In this document: piece after piece, positions 1 to 6,290 of the stretch | Position numbering within the stretch: the stretch's first letter is position 1 | How the letters are laid out: the number at the start of each line of letters is the position of its first letter | The notes under the pieces: model-generated | Told to the model about the DNA's origin: nothing | Seen by the model: the letters and a program-made list of their open reading frames with translations, nothing else | Databases searched by the model: none | Assembly: GCA_021767985.1 (NCBI GenBank) | Contig: JAASSH010000135.1 | Coordinates: 1 to 6,320, forward strand | Source of the DNA: Gammaproteobacteria bacterium | GTDB lineage: Bacteria > Pseudomonadota > Gammaproteobacteria > GCA-001735895 | Length of the DNA stretch: 6,320 nt | Reading direction: 5' to 3' | Program-made: the position numbers and the translations under genes

Positions 1-520
1 AAAGGCACTGGTAGCAGGCGCTGTTGGCGGCCGGCTGGTAATTCATGATTTGTCCTTCGAGCCTGATTGCGGCGCCGATCACCAGCGGCGTGCCAGTTTC
101 GACACAGGCTCGGTTGATATCGAAACGGGTTGGATAGTTATCGGTGCAGTCGAGCACGATATCGACCGACTCGACCACCTGTTTTAACTCTGCGGCTTCC
201 ATCTGGTAGGAAATCGTTTCGACCTCGCATTCCGGATTCAGCGCGGCGACGGTTTGCCGACCCGACTCGACCTTGTCTTCCCCGACGGCATCGTTGCGGT
301 GGATAATCTGGCGCTGCAGGTTCGAAGTTTCAACGATGTCGAAATCGCACAGCACCAGTTTGCCGATTCCGGCGGCGGCCAGGTACATCGCGGCCGGTGA
401 TCCGAGCCCGCCGACGCCCACGATCAGGGCGCTGGCGTCGAGAATCGACTGCTGCCCCTGCTCACCGATTTGCGACAGCCGGATGTGGCGCGCATAGCGC
501 TCTGTTTGCGACTGATTCAT
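1..520 (-). CDS. moeB: MoeB/ThiF-family E1-like adenylyltransferase, C-terminus cut by window edge
   Basis: The 173 visible residues match the N-terminal part of MoeB (about 250 residues in E. coli). Proteins of this family adenylate the C-terminal glycine of MoaD or ThiS so that it can be thiocarboxylated for molybdopterin or thiazole synthesis. Visible motifs are the nucleotide-binding loop GVGGLGS (residues 35-41), CDFD (58-61), the ATP-contacting SNLQRQ (66-71), DCTDN (124-128) and GAAIRLEGQI (149-158). C169-x2-C172 is the first half of the usual zinc site. The second zinc cysteine pair and any rhodanese-type extension lie beyond the edge. The ATG at 518-520 overlaps the upstream stop as ATGA, so translation is probably coupled, and the GGGTGGCGG just upstream can act as a Shine-Dalgarno site. 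Its place downstream of a MoaD-like gene in an AOR operon favours MoeB over ThiF. The exact substrate is an inference. Confidence 0.9.
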   Translation of the reverse strand, partial: MNQSQTERYARHIRLSQIGEQGQQSILDASALIVGVGGLGSPAAMYLAAAGIGKLVLCDFDIVETSNLQRQIIHRNDAVGEDKVESGRQTVAALNPECEVETISYQMEAAELKQVVESVDIVLDCTDNYPTRFDINRACVETGTPLVIGAAIRLEGQIMNYQPAANSACYQCL

Positions 521-846
521 CCGCCACCCTTGTGAAAATACTGGTGGAAGCGATGAAAGAAATCATCGCGTTGCGAACCCTCGGCGTCGTTAAAGGAAAA
601 CTTCACGTCGAGCACCGGCAGGTTAAACAGACCCAGTTTGCGCGGCGGCTTTTCGGCCACCCTGACGTCGACGGTGAAAGTCGATTCCTCGAGCGAAACG
701 CGCCAGTGATGGCGCCCGATCTCGATGGCATCGAAGTCGCTGCGCTCGCCGCTGAACGGCCCCAGCAACACCTTGCCGAACTCGTCGGCGCCATAGCCCA
801 TTTCATACTCGACCAGGTCAGGCTGTGGGTCCGGGTCATTGCTCAT
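517..846 (-). CDS. Small protein of unknown function (109 aa) in the AOR cofactor cassette, C-terminal triglycine
   Basis: I do not recognise this family. The chosen ATG (844-846) lies 10 bases after the stop of the MoaD-like gene. An in-frame ATG at 951 would give 144 residues, but the extra residues would overlap the MoaD-like gene and look like low-complexity shadow sequence. The protein has no signal peptide, no membrane segment and no cysteine. It appears strand-rich from about residue 24 to 86, with a GYGADEFGKVLLGPF stretch (18-32) and alternating hydrophobic segments. A short helix-like tail rich in aromatics and histidine follows (F96, F97, H98, F100, H101, Y103, F104, H105), and the protein ends Lys-Gly-Gly-Gly. 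Its stop overlaps the moeB-like start by four bases. Position between a sulfur carrier and its probable activating enzyme suggests a role in tungstopterin assembly or AOR maturation. That role is inferred from context alone. Confidence 0.8.
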   Translation of the reverse strand: MSNDPDPQPDLVEYEMGYGADEFGKVLLGPFSGERSDFDAIEIGRHHWRVSLEESTFTVDVRVAEKPPRKLGLFNLPVLDVKFSFNDAEGSQRDDFFHRFHQYFHKGGG

Positions 847-856
847 CGGATCCGAT

Positions 857-1111
857 CTAGCCGCCGGCGACGGGGGGCCAGATCGAAATGGTGTCGCCCT
901 CGACGAGTTTGCGCTGGTCGCGGTCTTCGCCGCAATTGACGAAATGACCATTGACCAGGACGAGGTGCGCCTCGGCCTCGGAAATATGAAACTGCGTAAT
1001 CAGGCGGCTCAGGGTAATATCGTCCTCGACGCTGACCTCGCGCCGGAAGCGGCTCTTGCCAGGCGGCAGGTACTTCATCAACGACGCGTAAAACTCGATG
1101 TTGATGTTCAT
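857..1111 (-). CDS. MoaD/ThiS-family sulfur carrier protein
   Basis: This 84-residue protein has the length and layout of the beta-grasp sulfur carriers MoaD and ThiS. It opens with a short strand (INIEFYASL, residues 3-11), has a central LVLVNG segment (50-55) that matches the family's V-x-V-N-x pattern, then an EGDTISIWPPVAGG end (71-84). The C-terminal Gly-Gly is the site that is adenylated by MoeB-type enzymes and converted to a thiocarboxylate, the sulfur donor for the pterin dithiolene. It starts six bases after the aorC stop with only a weak GAG ahead of the ATG, so translational coupling is likely. A second MoaD starts at 6291, so this copy is probably a dedicated carrier for the AOR cofactor. 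ThiS is a less likely alternative given the neighbours. Confidence 0.88.
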   Translation of the reverse strand: MNINIEFYASLMKYLPPGKSRFRREVSVEDDITLSRLITQFHISEAEAHLVLVNGHFVNCGEDRDQRKLVEGDTISIWPPVAGG

Positions 1112-1117
1112 CTCAGG

Positions 1118-2371
1118 CTAGTGATACGAGAGTTCCTGCGTACAGGCGACGTAAGCTTCCATAATCGCGGTCGGATCCTGCATCAGGCGCTGTTTCCACT
1201 CGCCGAGATGGATCCTGGACTCGATCAGGCCGCGCAGTACGCCGACGTGCTGGGTCTTTCCGACGCTGCTGGCGCCGACCAGGTGGTCGCCATCGAACTG
1301 CAGGTTGATGTACTGGAACTCTTCCGGGTTATAGAGATCGGCGCTTTCGCCACCATCGACCCCCATCCACAGGCCGAACGAGCAGGAAATCAGGCCTACG
1401 GTATCCAGCACGTTCATGTTCAGGGTGCCGTGATGCTCGTCCCCCTGCCCGGCCATGTTGAGCGCTGCGATGCGACCGTGATCGGTAGCTGTCGGCTGGA
1501 TCGCCTGTACCTCGAAATTGCCGGTGGAAAAATCGACACCCTGGGCCACGTCACCGGCGGCGTAAACGTCCGGGTTACTGGTCTGCATGCGGCGATTTAC
1601 CAGGATACCCTGGTCGACTTCGATATCGCTGTCGGCCACCAGGTCGGTATTAGCCTTGACCCCGGTCGCGGTAATCACCAGCGCCGCGCCGAGCTTGCTG
1701 CCGTCGCTCAGGCTGACTTCGACCTGGTCATCGCCGCTATCGCTGATGCCATCCACGCTGCAGGAAGTGTGCACGTCGATACCCTTGTTTTTGCACCAGG
1801 TCTCGAGCAGGCCGCCGGCCTTGTCGTCGAGCATACGCGGCACCATGCGGTTGCCCATTTCGACCACGGCGAGATTGACGCCGCGCTTGACCAGCGCCTC
1901 GAGGATGATACAGCCGATGAAGCCCGCGCCGATCAGCACCACGTTGGAACCGGGTTGCGCCAGCTTGATGATGTTGCGCGCATCCTCGAGCGTCCAGCAG
2001 GAGCTCACCTGCGGCAGATCGAGCCCCGGTATCGGCGGGCTGATCGGATGCGACCCGGTCGCCAGCAGCAGCTTGTCGTAGCCGCGGCTGCTACCGTCGC
2101 CCAGGGTTACGGTTTTGCCCTTGGTATCTATCTTGTCGACCCGTTGCTGCACCACCTCGATATTCGAATCACCGAAGTGCTGCTTCGGATCGCGCAGGTA
2201 GGTGCCGGATTCGTCGATGTTGTTGATCAGGTAATAAGGAATCGCCATACGCGAGTAAGGCGGTTCGGGCTCGTCACCGATAATTGCGATATCCGCGTCA
2301 GGATCCGCCTTGCGCAGGGTCTCGGCGGCGACAACGCCGGCAGGACCTGCACCGATAATTAAATGTTGCAT
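1118..2371 (-). CDS. aorC: FAD-dependent NAD(P)H oxidoreductase subunit of aldehyde oxidoreductase (AorC-like)
   Basis: This 417-residue flavoprotein belongs to the pyridine nucleotide-disulphide oxidoreductase superfamily. The FAD-binding dinucleotide fold is at the N-terminus (GAGPAG, residues 7-12, with an acidic residue, D33, near the end of the second strand). LLATGSHP lies at 102-109. The NAD(P)-binding fold is marked by GAGFIG at 148-153, followed by VVEMG (169-173), whose E171 favours NAD over NADP. The second FAD motif, YAAGDVAQ, is at 270-277. No CxxxxC redox disulphide is seen after the first FAD motif, which fits a ferredoxin- or nitrite-reductase-like NADH module rather than a disulphide reductase. 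In the Aromatoleum AOR the equivalent subunit links the Fe-S subunit to NAD+, and the gene order here supports the same role. The start has an AAGG Shine-Dalgarno (2381-2384) nine bases upstream of the ATG. Confidence 0.9.
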   Translation of the reverse strand: MQHLIIGAGPAGVVAAETLRKADPDADIAIIGDEPEPPYSRMAIPYYLINNIDESGTYLRDPKQHFGDSNIEVVQQRVDKIDTKGKTVTLGDGSSRGYDKLLLATGSHPISPPIPGLDLPQVSSCWTLEDARNIIKLAQPGSNVVLIGAGFIGCIILEALVKRGVNLAVVEMGNRMVPRMLDDKAGGLLETWCKNKGIDVHTSCSVDGISDSGDDQVEVSLSDGSKLGAALVITATGVKANTDLVADSDIEVDQGILVNRRMQTSNPDVYAAGDVAQGVDFSTGNFEVQAIQPTATDHGRIAALNMAGQGDEHHGTLNMNVLDTVGLISCSFGLWMGVDGGESADLYNPEEFQYINLQFDGDHLVGASSVGKTQHVGVLRGLIESRIHLGEWKQRLMQDPTAIMEAYVACTQELSYH

Positions 2372-2390
2372 GATGTTATGCCTTCAACTG

Positions 2391-2418
2391 AAAACCCCCT
2401 GCCGCCAGCGGCAGGGGG
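2391..2418 (-). terminator. GC-rich hairpin with short T run between aorB and aorC
   Basis: A perfect inverted repeat, CCCCCTGCCGC / GCGGCAGGGGG (2395-2405 and 2408-2418), is separated by two bases. That gives about ten stem pairs with a four-base loop. Read on the minus strand, the stem is followed at once by TTTT (2394-2391), then CAG. It lies just after the aorB stop and ends about seven bases before the aorC Shine-Dalgarno. With only four Ts and cofactor genes continuing in the same direction, it is more likely a leaky terminator or an mRNA-stabilising structure that keeps aorAB above aorC and downstream genes. Whether it stops transcription is inferred. Confidence 0.7.
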
Positions 2419-2426
2419 TGTTTTGA

Positions 2427-4277
2427 TTAAAGCGAAAGCCGTTGACGGGTTTCTTCCGGGATCTTGCCGTCCGCGGTCCAGCCCCTGACCTCGTAGTACT
2501 TGGGCAGCATTTCGCCAAGACGATTCACCTGACCCTTGGTCGGGCCGTCTTTGATGGCTTCCTCGAGCAGGCGCCTGGGCAACTTGTCGTCATCCGCGGT
2601 GAATCCGGCCGCCTCGTTGAACAGGCGCTCCATGTTCCAGATGCGCTCACCGGTTTCGAGGCAGTTCTCGACGCTCCAGTCGCCCTCGCAGGCGGCATCG
2701 ATCTGCGGTGCGATGTTATCCATACCCCAGGCAAACGTGGTGAAAATGCACAGCCCGGCGGAGTCGACCAGCGCGGTCGCGTCCTGGAACGCCTTGACCA
2801 GTTCGGGCTTGCCGTCGGTATCGTTAAGCTCGGTCTTGACCGGAATTCCCAGCACCTCCGAGGCGATCGTGTAACCGCGCAGGTGACAGGCGCCACGATT
2901 CGAAGTCGCGTAGTTGAGGCCGATACCCTGGATACCGCGCGGATCGTAGGCCGGGAACTCCTGGCCCTTGACCGACATCGACAGCTCCGGCTTGCCATAC
3001 TTTTCCGTCAACCGCTTGGAACCCATGCCCAGGTCGGCGGAAAATTCACCGCCGTTGCACATTTGCTCGGTGATCGCGACGAAAGCCTCGGCGCTACCGA
3101 ACCTGAGTTCGACGCCACCGGTTTCCTTGGTGCCGATGACGCCTTCCTCGAACAATTCCATCGCGGCGGCCACGGTGGCGCCATAGGAAATGGGATCCAT
3201 GCCGTCTTCGTTACACAGGAAATTGACGTAAGTCAGCGCATCGAGATCGTCGACCCCGGTATCGGCGCCCAGCGCCCATGCCGCTTCGTATTCGAGCCCG
3301 CCGGAATTGCCCTGGTACTGCGGCTTGTCCTTGACCGAGAAATGCGTCGGATCGACCGTCGAGATACGCCCGCAGGCGATGGTGCAGCCGAAGCAGGCGC
3401 CGTTCGTGGTCAGGTTCGGCTTGCCGTCGCTCTTGCGCGGCTCGGCCATTGCCTCGGCGGAAATATTCTCTGCGCCCTCGAAACCGACATCGCGCATGTT
3501 GCGCGCCGGCAGACCGCCGACGCCGTTGATGACGTTCATCAACACCTGGGTACCGTAGGCCGGCAGGCCCTGGCCGGTCACGGCATTTTCCGCGAGTACC
3601 GCCTTGCCGTCGCCGGTCGCCGACATGAAGGCCTCGGCGTCATCGACGTTGCCGATACCCTGGGTACCGCGCACCGCAACCGCCTTCAGGTTCTTCGATG
3701 CCATCACGGTGCCGACACCGGAACGTCCTGCGGCGCGATGCTTGTCGTTCATGACCGCGGCGTAGAGGCAACCGTTTTCAGCGGTGCGTCCGATACAGGC
3801 GACCCGCATTTGCGGATCCTGGTGCGTGGCGTGAATGATATCGTCGGCTTCCCACGCGGTTTTACCCCACATGTGCTCGGCGGACTTTAATTCGACATTG
3901 TCATCCTGGATCAGCAGGTAAACCGGCTTATCCGATTTGCCTTCGAAGATGATCATGTCCCAGCCGGCGAATTTCAGCTCGGCACCGAAGAATCCGCCCG
4001 AGTTGGAGCACGCGATGGCGCCCGTCAGCGGTCCCTTGGTGATAACCGAGTAGCGCCCGGCGGTCGACGCCATGGTGCCGGTCAGCGGACCGGTAGCCAT
4101 GATCAATTTATTGTCGGGTCCTAGCGGATCGCAGGCCGGATCGACCTCTTCGCTGAGGTACTTGGACGCCAGGCCGCGCTGGCCCAGGTATAACTTCGCC
4201 CATTCCATATTGAGCGGTTCGGATGTGCAGCTGCCTTTAGAGAGATTTACCCTCAGGATTTTTCTTGTCCATGACAT
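2427..4277 (-). CDS. aorB: Tungsten-containing aldehyde:ferredoxin oxidoreductase family catalytic subunit (AorB-like)
   Basis: The length of 616 residues is close to the roughly 605 of Pyrococcus furiosus AOR. The enzyme oxidises aldehydes to acids, or reduces acids, at a tungsten held by two pterin dithiolenes. The N-terminus SWTRKILRVNLSKG (2-15) is the family signature. The [4Fe-4S] ligands are visible as C295-x2-C298-x3-C302 plus the distant C510. The second pterin motif DxxGLC is intact at 505-510. The first (DxxGLD type) reads N356-E-D-G-M-D361, with Asn in place of the leading Asp. Other conserved blocks are ATGPLTGT (61-68), AAGRSGVGTVMASKNLKA (182-199), GLEYEAAWALG (327-337) and YDPRGIQGIGLNYATSNRGACHLR (444-467), which includes H465, a candidate for the active-site histidine. 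It has no signal peptide, so it should be cytoplasmic. The start lies 18 bases after aorA, behind a GGGGG that could serve for ribosome binding. Aldehyde specificity cannot be read from the sequence. Confidence 0.95.
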   Translation of the reverse strand: MSWTRKILRVNLSKGSCTSEPLNMEWAKLYLGQRGLASKYLSEEVDPACDPLGPDNKLIMATGPLTGTMASTAGRYSVITKGPLTGAIACSNSGGFFGAELKFAGWDMIIFEGKSDKPVYLLIQDDNVELKSAEHMWGKTAWEADDIIHATHQDPQMRVACIGRTAENGCLYAAVMNDKHRAAGRSGVGTVMASKNLKAVAVRGTQGIGNVDDAEAFMSATGDGKAVLAENAVTGQGLPAYGTQVLMNVINGVGGLPARNMRDVGFEGAENISAEAMAEPRKSDGKPNLTTNGACFGCTIACGRISTVDPTHFSVKDKPQYQGNSGGLEYEAAWALGADTGVDDLDALTYVNFLCNEDGMDPISYGATVAAAMELFEEGVIGTKETGGVELRFGSAEAFVAITEQMCNGGEFSADLGMGSKRLTEKYGKPELSMSVKGQEFPAYDPRGIQGIGLNYATSNRGACHLRGYTIASEVLGIPVKTELNDTDGKPELVKAFQDATALVDSAGLCIFTTFAWGMDNIAPQIDAACEGDWSVENCLETGERIWNMERLFNEAAGFTADDDKLPRRLLEEAIKDGPTKGQVNRLGEMLPKYYEVRGWTADGKIPEETRQRLSL

Positions 4278-4295
4278 GATTCGTTACCCCCATTA

Positions 4296-4775
4296 TCAAG
4301 CGGTCGCTTCAGCAGAAGGCAGGCTCTTGGCCGCCGACGCCAGCATCCGGTCGTAACCGGTCCAGTCCGCATCCACGTAAGTGATCGCATCGGTCGGACA
4401 GGCCGCCGCGCATTGCGGATCGCCACCACACAGATCGCACTTGACGACCTTGCCGGTAGCCTGCGAGTAGTTGACGGTGCCGAACGGGCAGGCGATGGTG
4501 CAGACCTTGCAGCCGACGCACTTGTCGTCGTGGATCACCTTGGCACCGGTTGCCATATCGACGGTGATCGCATCTACCGGGCAGGCACGCATACACCAGG
4601 CCTCATCACACTGCGTGCAGGTATAGGGCGCAAATCTTCCCTCGTGATGAAAAGTGAATACCTTGATATAGGATCGAGACGGGTTGAAGGTCCCGGTATG
4701 CTCGTAAGAGCAGGCCATTTCGCATTGAAGACAGCCGGTACACTTCCCGGGGTCGATGTTGAGGGATTTCTGCAT
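4296..4775 (-). CDS. aorA: Four-cluster [4Fe-4S] ferredoxin-type electron-transfer subunit (AorA-like)
   Basis: This 159-residue protein carries exactly 16 cysteines in four groups: C12/15/18/22, C53/56/61/65, C86/89/92/96 and C113/116/122/126. That is enough for four [4Fe-4S] clusters in the pattern of DmsB/HycB-type Fe-S subunits, where ligands swap between groups. It lacks a Tat or Sec signal and a membrane anchor, so it is a soluble cytoplasmic wire. It is the first gene of the operon and directly precedes the AOR catalytic gene, which matches AorA of Aromatoleum aromaticum. There, the Fe-S subunit passes electrons from the tungsten subunit to the flavin subunit and stacks into filaments. 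The C-terminal 20 residues beyond the last cluster (about 140-159) are Ala/Ser-rich and probably flexible. The start is well supported by a GGAGG Shine-Dalgarno five bases upstream. Confidence 0.93.
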   Translation of the reverse strand: MQKSLNIDPGKCTGCLQCEMACSYEHTGTFNPSRSYIKVFTFHHEGRFAPYTCTQCDEAWCMRACPVDAITVDMATGAKVIHDDKCVGCKVCTIACPFGTVNYSQATGKVVKCDLCGGDPQCAAACPTDAITYVDADWTGYDRMLASAAKSLPSAEATA

Positions 4776-4780
4776 TGTAT

Positions 4781-4785
4781 CCTCC
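4781..4785 (-). promoter_or_regulatory. Ribosome binding site of aorA
   Basis: On the minus strand, GGAGG stands five bases before the aorA ATG (4773-4775). It is the clearest Shine-Dalgarno sequence in the window and fixes the start of the first operon gene. Confidence 0.85.
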
Positions 4786-4810
4786 GATTGCGTCGTTATT
4801 ATGATTCCCG

Positions 4811-4830
4811 GGATAATTATGCTTTTATCC
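4811..4830. repeat. 20-bp inverted repeat, candidate operator between aorA and moeA
   Basis: The half-sites GGATAA (4811-4816) and TTATCC (4825-4830) are exact inverse copies separated by eight AT-rich bases. A further CCCG (4807-4810) and CGGG (4834-4837) flank them almost symmetrically. The repeat overlaps the -10 part of the candidate aor promoter, where a repressor would sit. It does not resemble a ModE box or the TTAYRTAA type reported for TunR. A six-base arm can occur by chance, so this is only a candidate. Confidence 0.35.
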
Positions 4831-4851
4831 TGACGGGAAGTTTTGGTTCAA
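4824..4851 (-). promoter_or_regulatory. Weak sigma-70-type promoter candidate for the aor operon
   Basis: Read on the minus strand, TTGAAC (4851-4846; four of six consensus bases) and GATAAA (4829-4824; four of six) are 16 bases apart. This would place the transcript start about 40 bases ahead of the aorA ATG. An alternative -10, CATAAT (4821-4816), is closer to consensus but has no good -35. The match is modest. Confidence 0.3.
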
Positions 4852-5016
4852 GCCGTAAAAATACCACTGTCGCCGAAGCATTTATAGCCCCAAACACCAA
4901 ATTTAATCGGCTTTTACGCCGTGGTGGTACTTCCCGCTAAAAAAACTGCGCTTACCCCTACCAATTTAACCTCTTCTATGCCTCAATTAACCACTGAAGC
5001 AGTAAATCCGATTTCA

Positions 5017-6285
5017 ATGGTCGAAAAAATCACTCCCGATCCGAGTTGTGCCGATCCTTTCGATCCCAACTCGATCAGCCTGGCCGAGGCGCTCGAGCGT
5101 ATCGAGCAGCGCGTGCTGCCGGTTCACGCCTGCGAGCGCCTGCCTATACGGGAATGCCTCGACCGGGTTAATAACGAGGCCGTCAAGTCTCCTCACAACG
5201 TGCCGCCGCGGCCGAATTCGGCAATGGACGGGTTTGCAGTTAGCATCGACAGCCTCGCCGCGGACAGCATTACCGAACTCGAGGAGATCGGCACGGCCTA
5301 CGCCGGCCAGCCTTTCGAAGGTAGCTGCAACCGCGGCCAGTGCGTCCGTATCATGACGGGAGCGCTGATCCCGGAAGGCACCGATGCCGTAATCATGCAG
5401 GAACAGGCAGAAGTCAGTGATTCCGGCAAGATCAGAATCGATTCCGACCATCGCGTCGGGGAAAATATCCGCCAGGCCGGCGAGGATGTCGAACAGGGCT
5501 CTACCGTGATCGAGGCCGGGGTCAGGCTCAATCCCGCCGATCTCGGCGTCCTGGCCTCGCTCGGTCTCAGCCAGCTGCAGGTCAAGCGTAAGCCGGTGGT
5601 CGCGTTCTTTTCCACCGGTGACGAGCTGGTCCCCGTCGGCGAGCCGCTGGAACCGGGCAAGATCTACGACAGTAATCGCTACAGCCTGCACGGCATGCTG
5701 TCGCGCATGGCGGTCGATATCATCGATCTGGGCGTGGTGCGCGACGATCCCGCAAGCATGCGCGAGGTGCTGACCAGGGCTTCGACCCAGGCGGACCTGA
5801 TCATCAGCACCGGCGGCGTGTCGGTCGGCGAAGCCGATTACATCAAGCCGGCACTGGAAGAGCTCGGCACTACCGAGTTCTGGAAAATCGCGATCAAGCC
5901 CGGGCGTCCGCTGACCTTCGGCCAGATCGGCGCCAGTATCTTCATGGGGCTGCCCGGAAACCCGGTCGCGGTCATGGTGACTTTCAGCCAGTTCGTGGTG
6001 CCGGCGATCGACGTATTATCCGGCGCCAGTATGCGCCGGCCGGCACTGTTTCGCGCACGCGCGCTCGAAGCGCTGCGCAAGAAACCCGGGCGCTACGAGT
6101 TTCAGCGCGGCATCGCGACGCTCGACGAAAACAACCAGTGGCAGGTGGCCAGGACCGGCAAACAGGGGTCCGGCATTCTGACCTCGATGAGCCGGGCGAA
6201 CTGCTTTATCGTCCTGCCCGATGAAAACACCGGGGTCGCCGCCGGCGACGAGGTCGACATCCAGTTCTTCGACTGGTCGCGGTAG
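5017..6285 (+). CDS. moeA: Molybdopterin molybdenumtransferase MoeA
   Basis: MoeA inserts molybdate (or tungstate) into adenylylated molybdopterin to give the mature cofactor. From the ATG at 5017 the protein has 422 residues, near the 411 of E. coli MoeA. Family motifs are NSAMDGFAV (67-75), RIMTGALIPEGTDAVIMQEQ (111-130), GENIRQAGEDV (148-158), the STGDEL active-site segment (199-204), STGGVSVGEADY (264-275), AIKPGRPLTFG (292-302) and GLPGNPVAV (311-319). All four usual regions, including the C-terminal beta domain, are present and intact. The start is uncertain: in-frame ATG at 4978 (435 aa) and GTG at 4921 (454 aa) are open, but no start has a clear Shine-Dalgarno, and the added residues are AT-rich with no family resemblance. 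It is transcribed away from the aor operon and lies five bases ahead of moaD. Confidence 0.95.
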   Translation: MVEKITPDPSCADPFDPNSISLAEALERIEQRVLPVHACERLPIRECLDRVNNEAVKSPHNVPPRPNSAMDGFAVSIDSLAADSITELEEIGTAYAGQPFEGSCNRGQCVRIMTGALIPEGTDAVIMQEQAEVSDSGKIRIDSDHRVGENIRQAGEDVEQGSTVIEAGVRLNPADLGVLASLGLSQLQVKRKPVVAFFSTGDELVPVGEPLEPGKIYDSNRYSLHGMLSRMAVDIIDLGVVRDDPASMREVLTRASTQADLIISTGGVSVGEADYIKPALEELGTTEFWKIAIKPGRPLTFGQIGASIFMGLPGNPVAVMVTFSQFVVPAIDVLSGASMRRPALFRARALEALRKKPGRYEFQRGIATLDENNQWQVARTGKQGSGILTSMSRANCFIVLPDENTGVAAGDEVDIQFFDWSR

Positions 6286-6290
6286 CAATC

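Noticed and set aside
847..951. 35-residue N-terminal extension of the 109-aa protein
   Set aside because: It would overlap the MoaD-like coding sequence by most of its length and is Ser/Ala/Pro-rich; the ATG at 844-846, just after the MoaD-like stop, is the natural start.
839..2362. Long plus-strand open frame (507 codons) opposite aorC and the MoaD-like gene
   Set aside because: It is antisense to genes with clear FAD, NAD and Gly-Gly motifs, and its product is an Ala/Asp/His/Val-biased sequence without recognisable domains, as expected of a GC-rich shadow frame.
2442..3890. Long plus-strand open frame (482 codons) opposite aorB
   Set aside because: It is the antisense shadow of the AOR catalytic gene, with the same biased composition and no motif.
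4854..4918. Distant inverted pair CGTAAAA (4854-4860) and TTTTACG (4912-4918)
   Set aside because: Seven-base arms 51 bases apart in AT-rich DNA are plausible by chance, and no promoter element aligns with them convincingly.
4844..4977. A sigma-70 promoter for moeA on the plus strand
   Set aside because: TTTATA (4881-4886) and other AT-rich hexamers are present, but none has a reasonable -35 at proper spacing, so no site is called.
4776..5016. ModE, FNR, sigma-54 or TunR-like sites in the divergent region
   Set aside because: Scanning both strands by eye found no adequate match to these consensus sequences.
5014..5691. Minus-strand open frame opposite moeA (225 codons)
   Set aside because: It lies fully inside moeA, where the plus-strand frame carries unbroken MoeA motifs.
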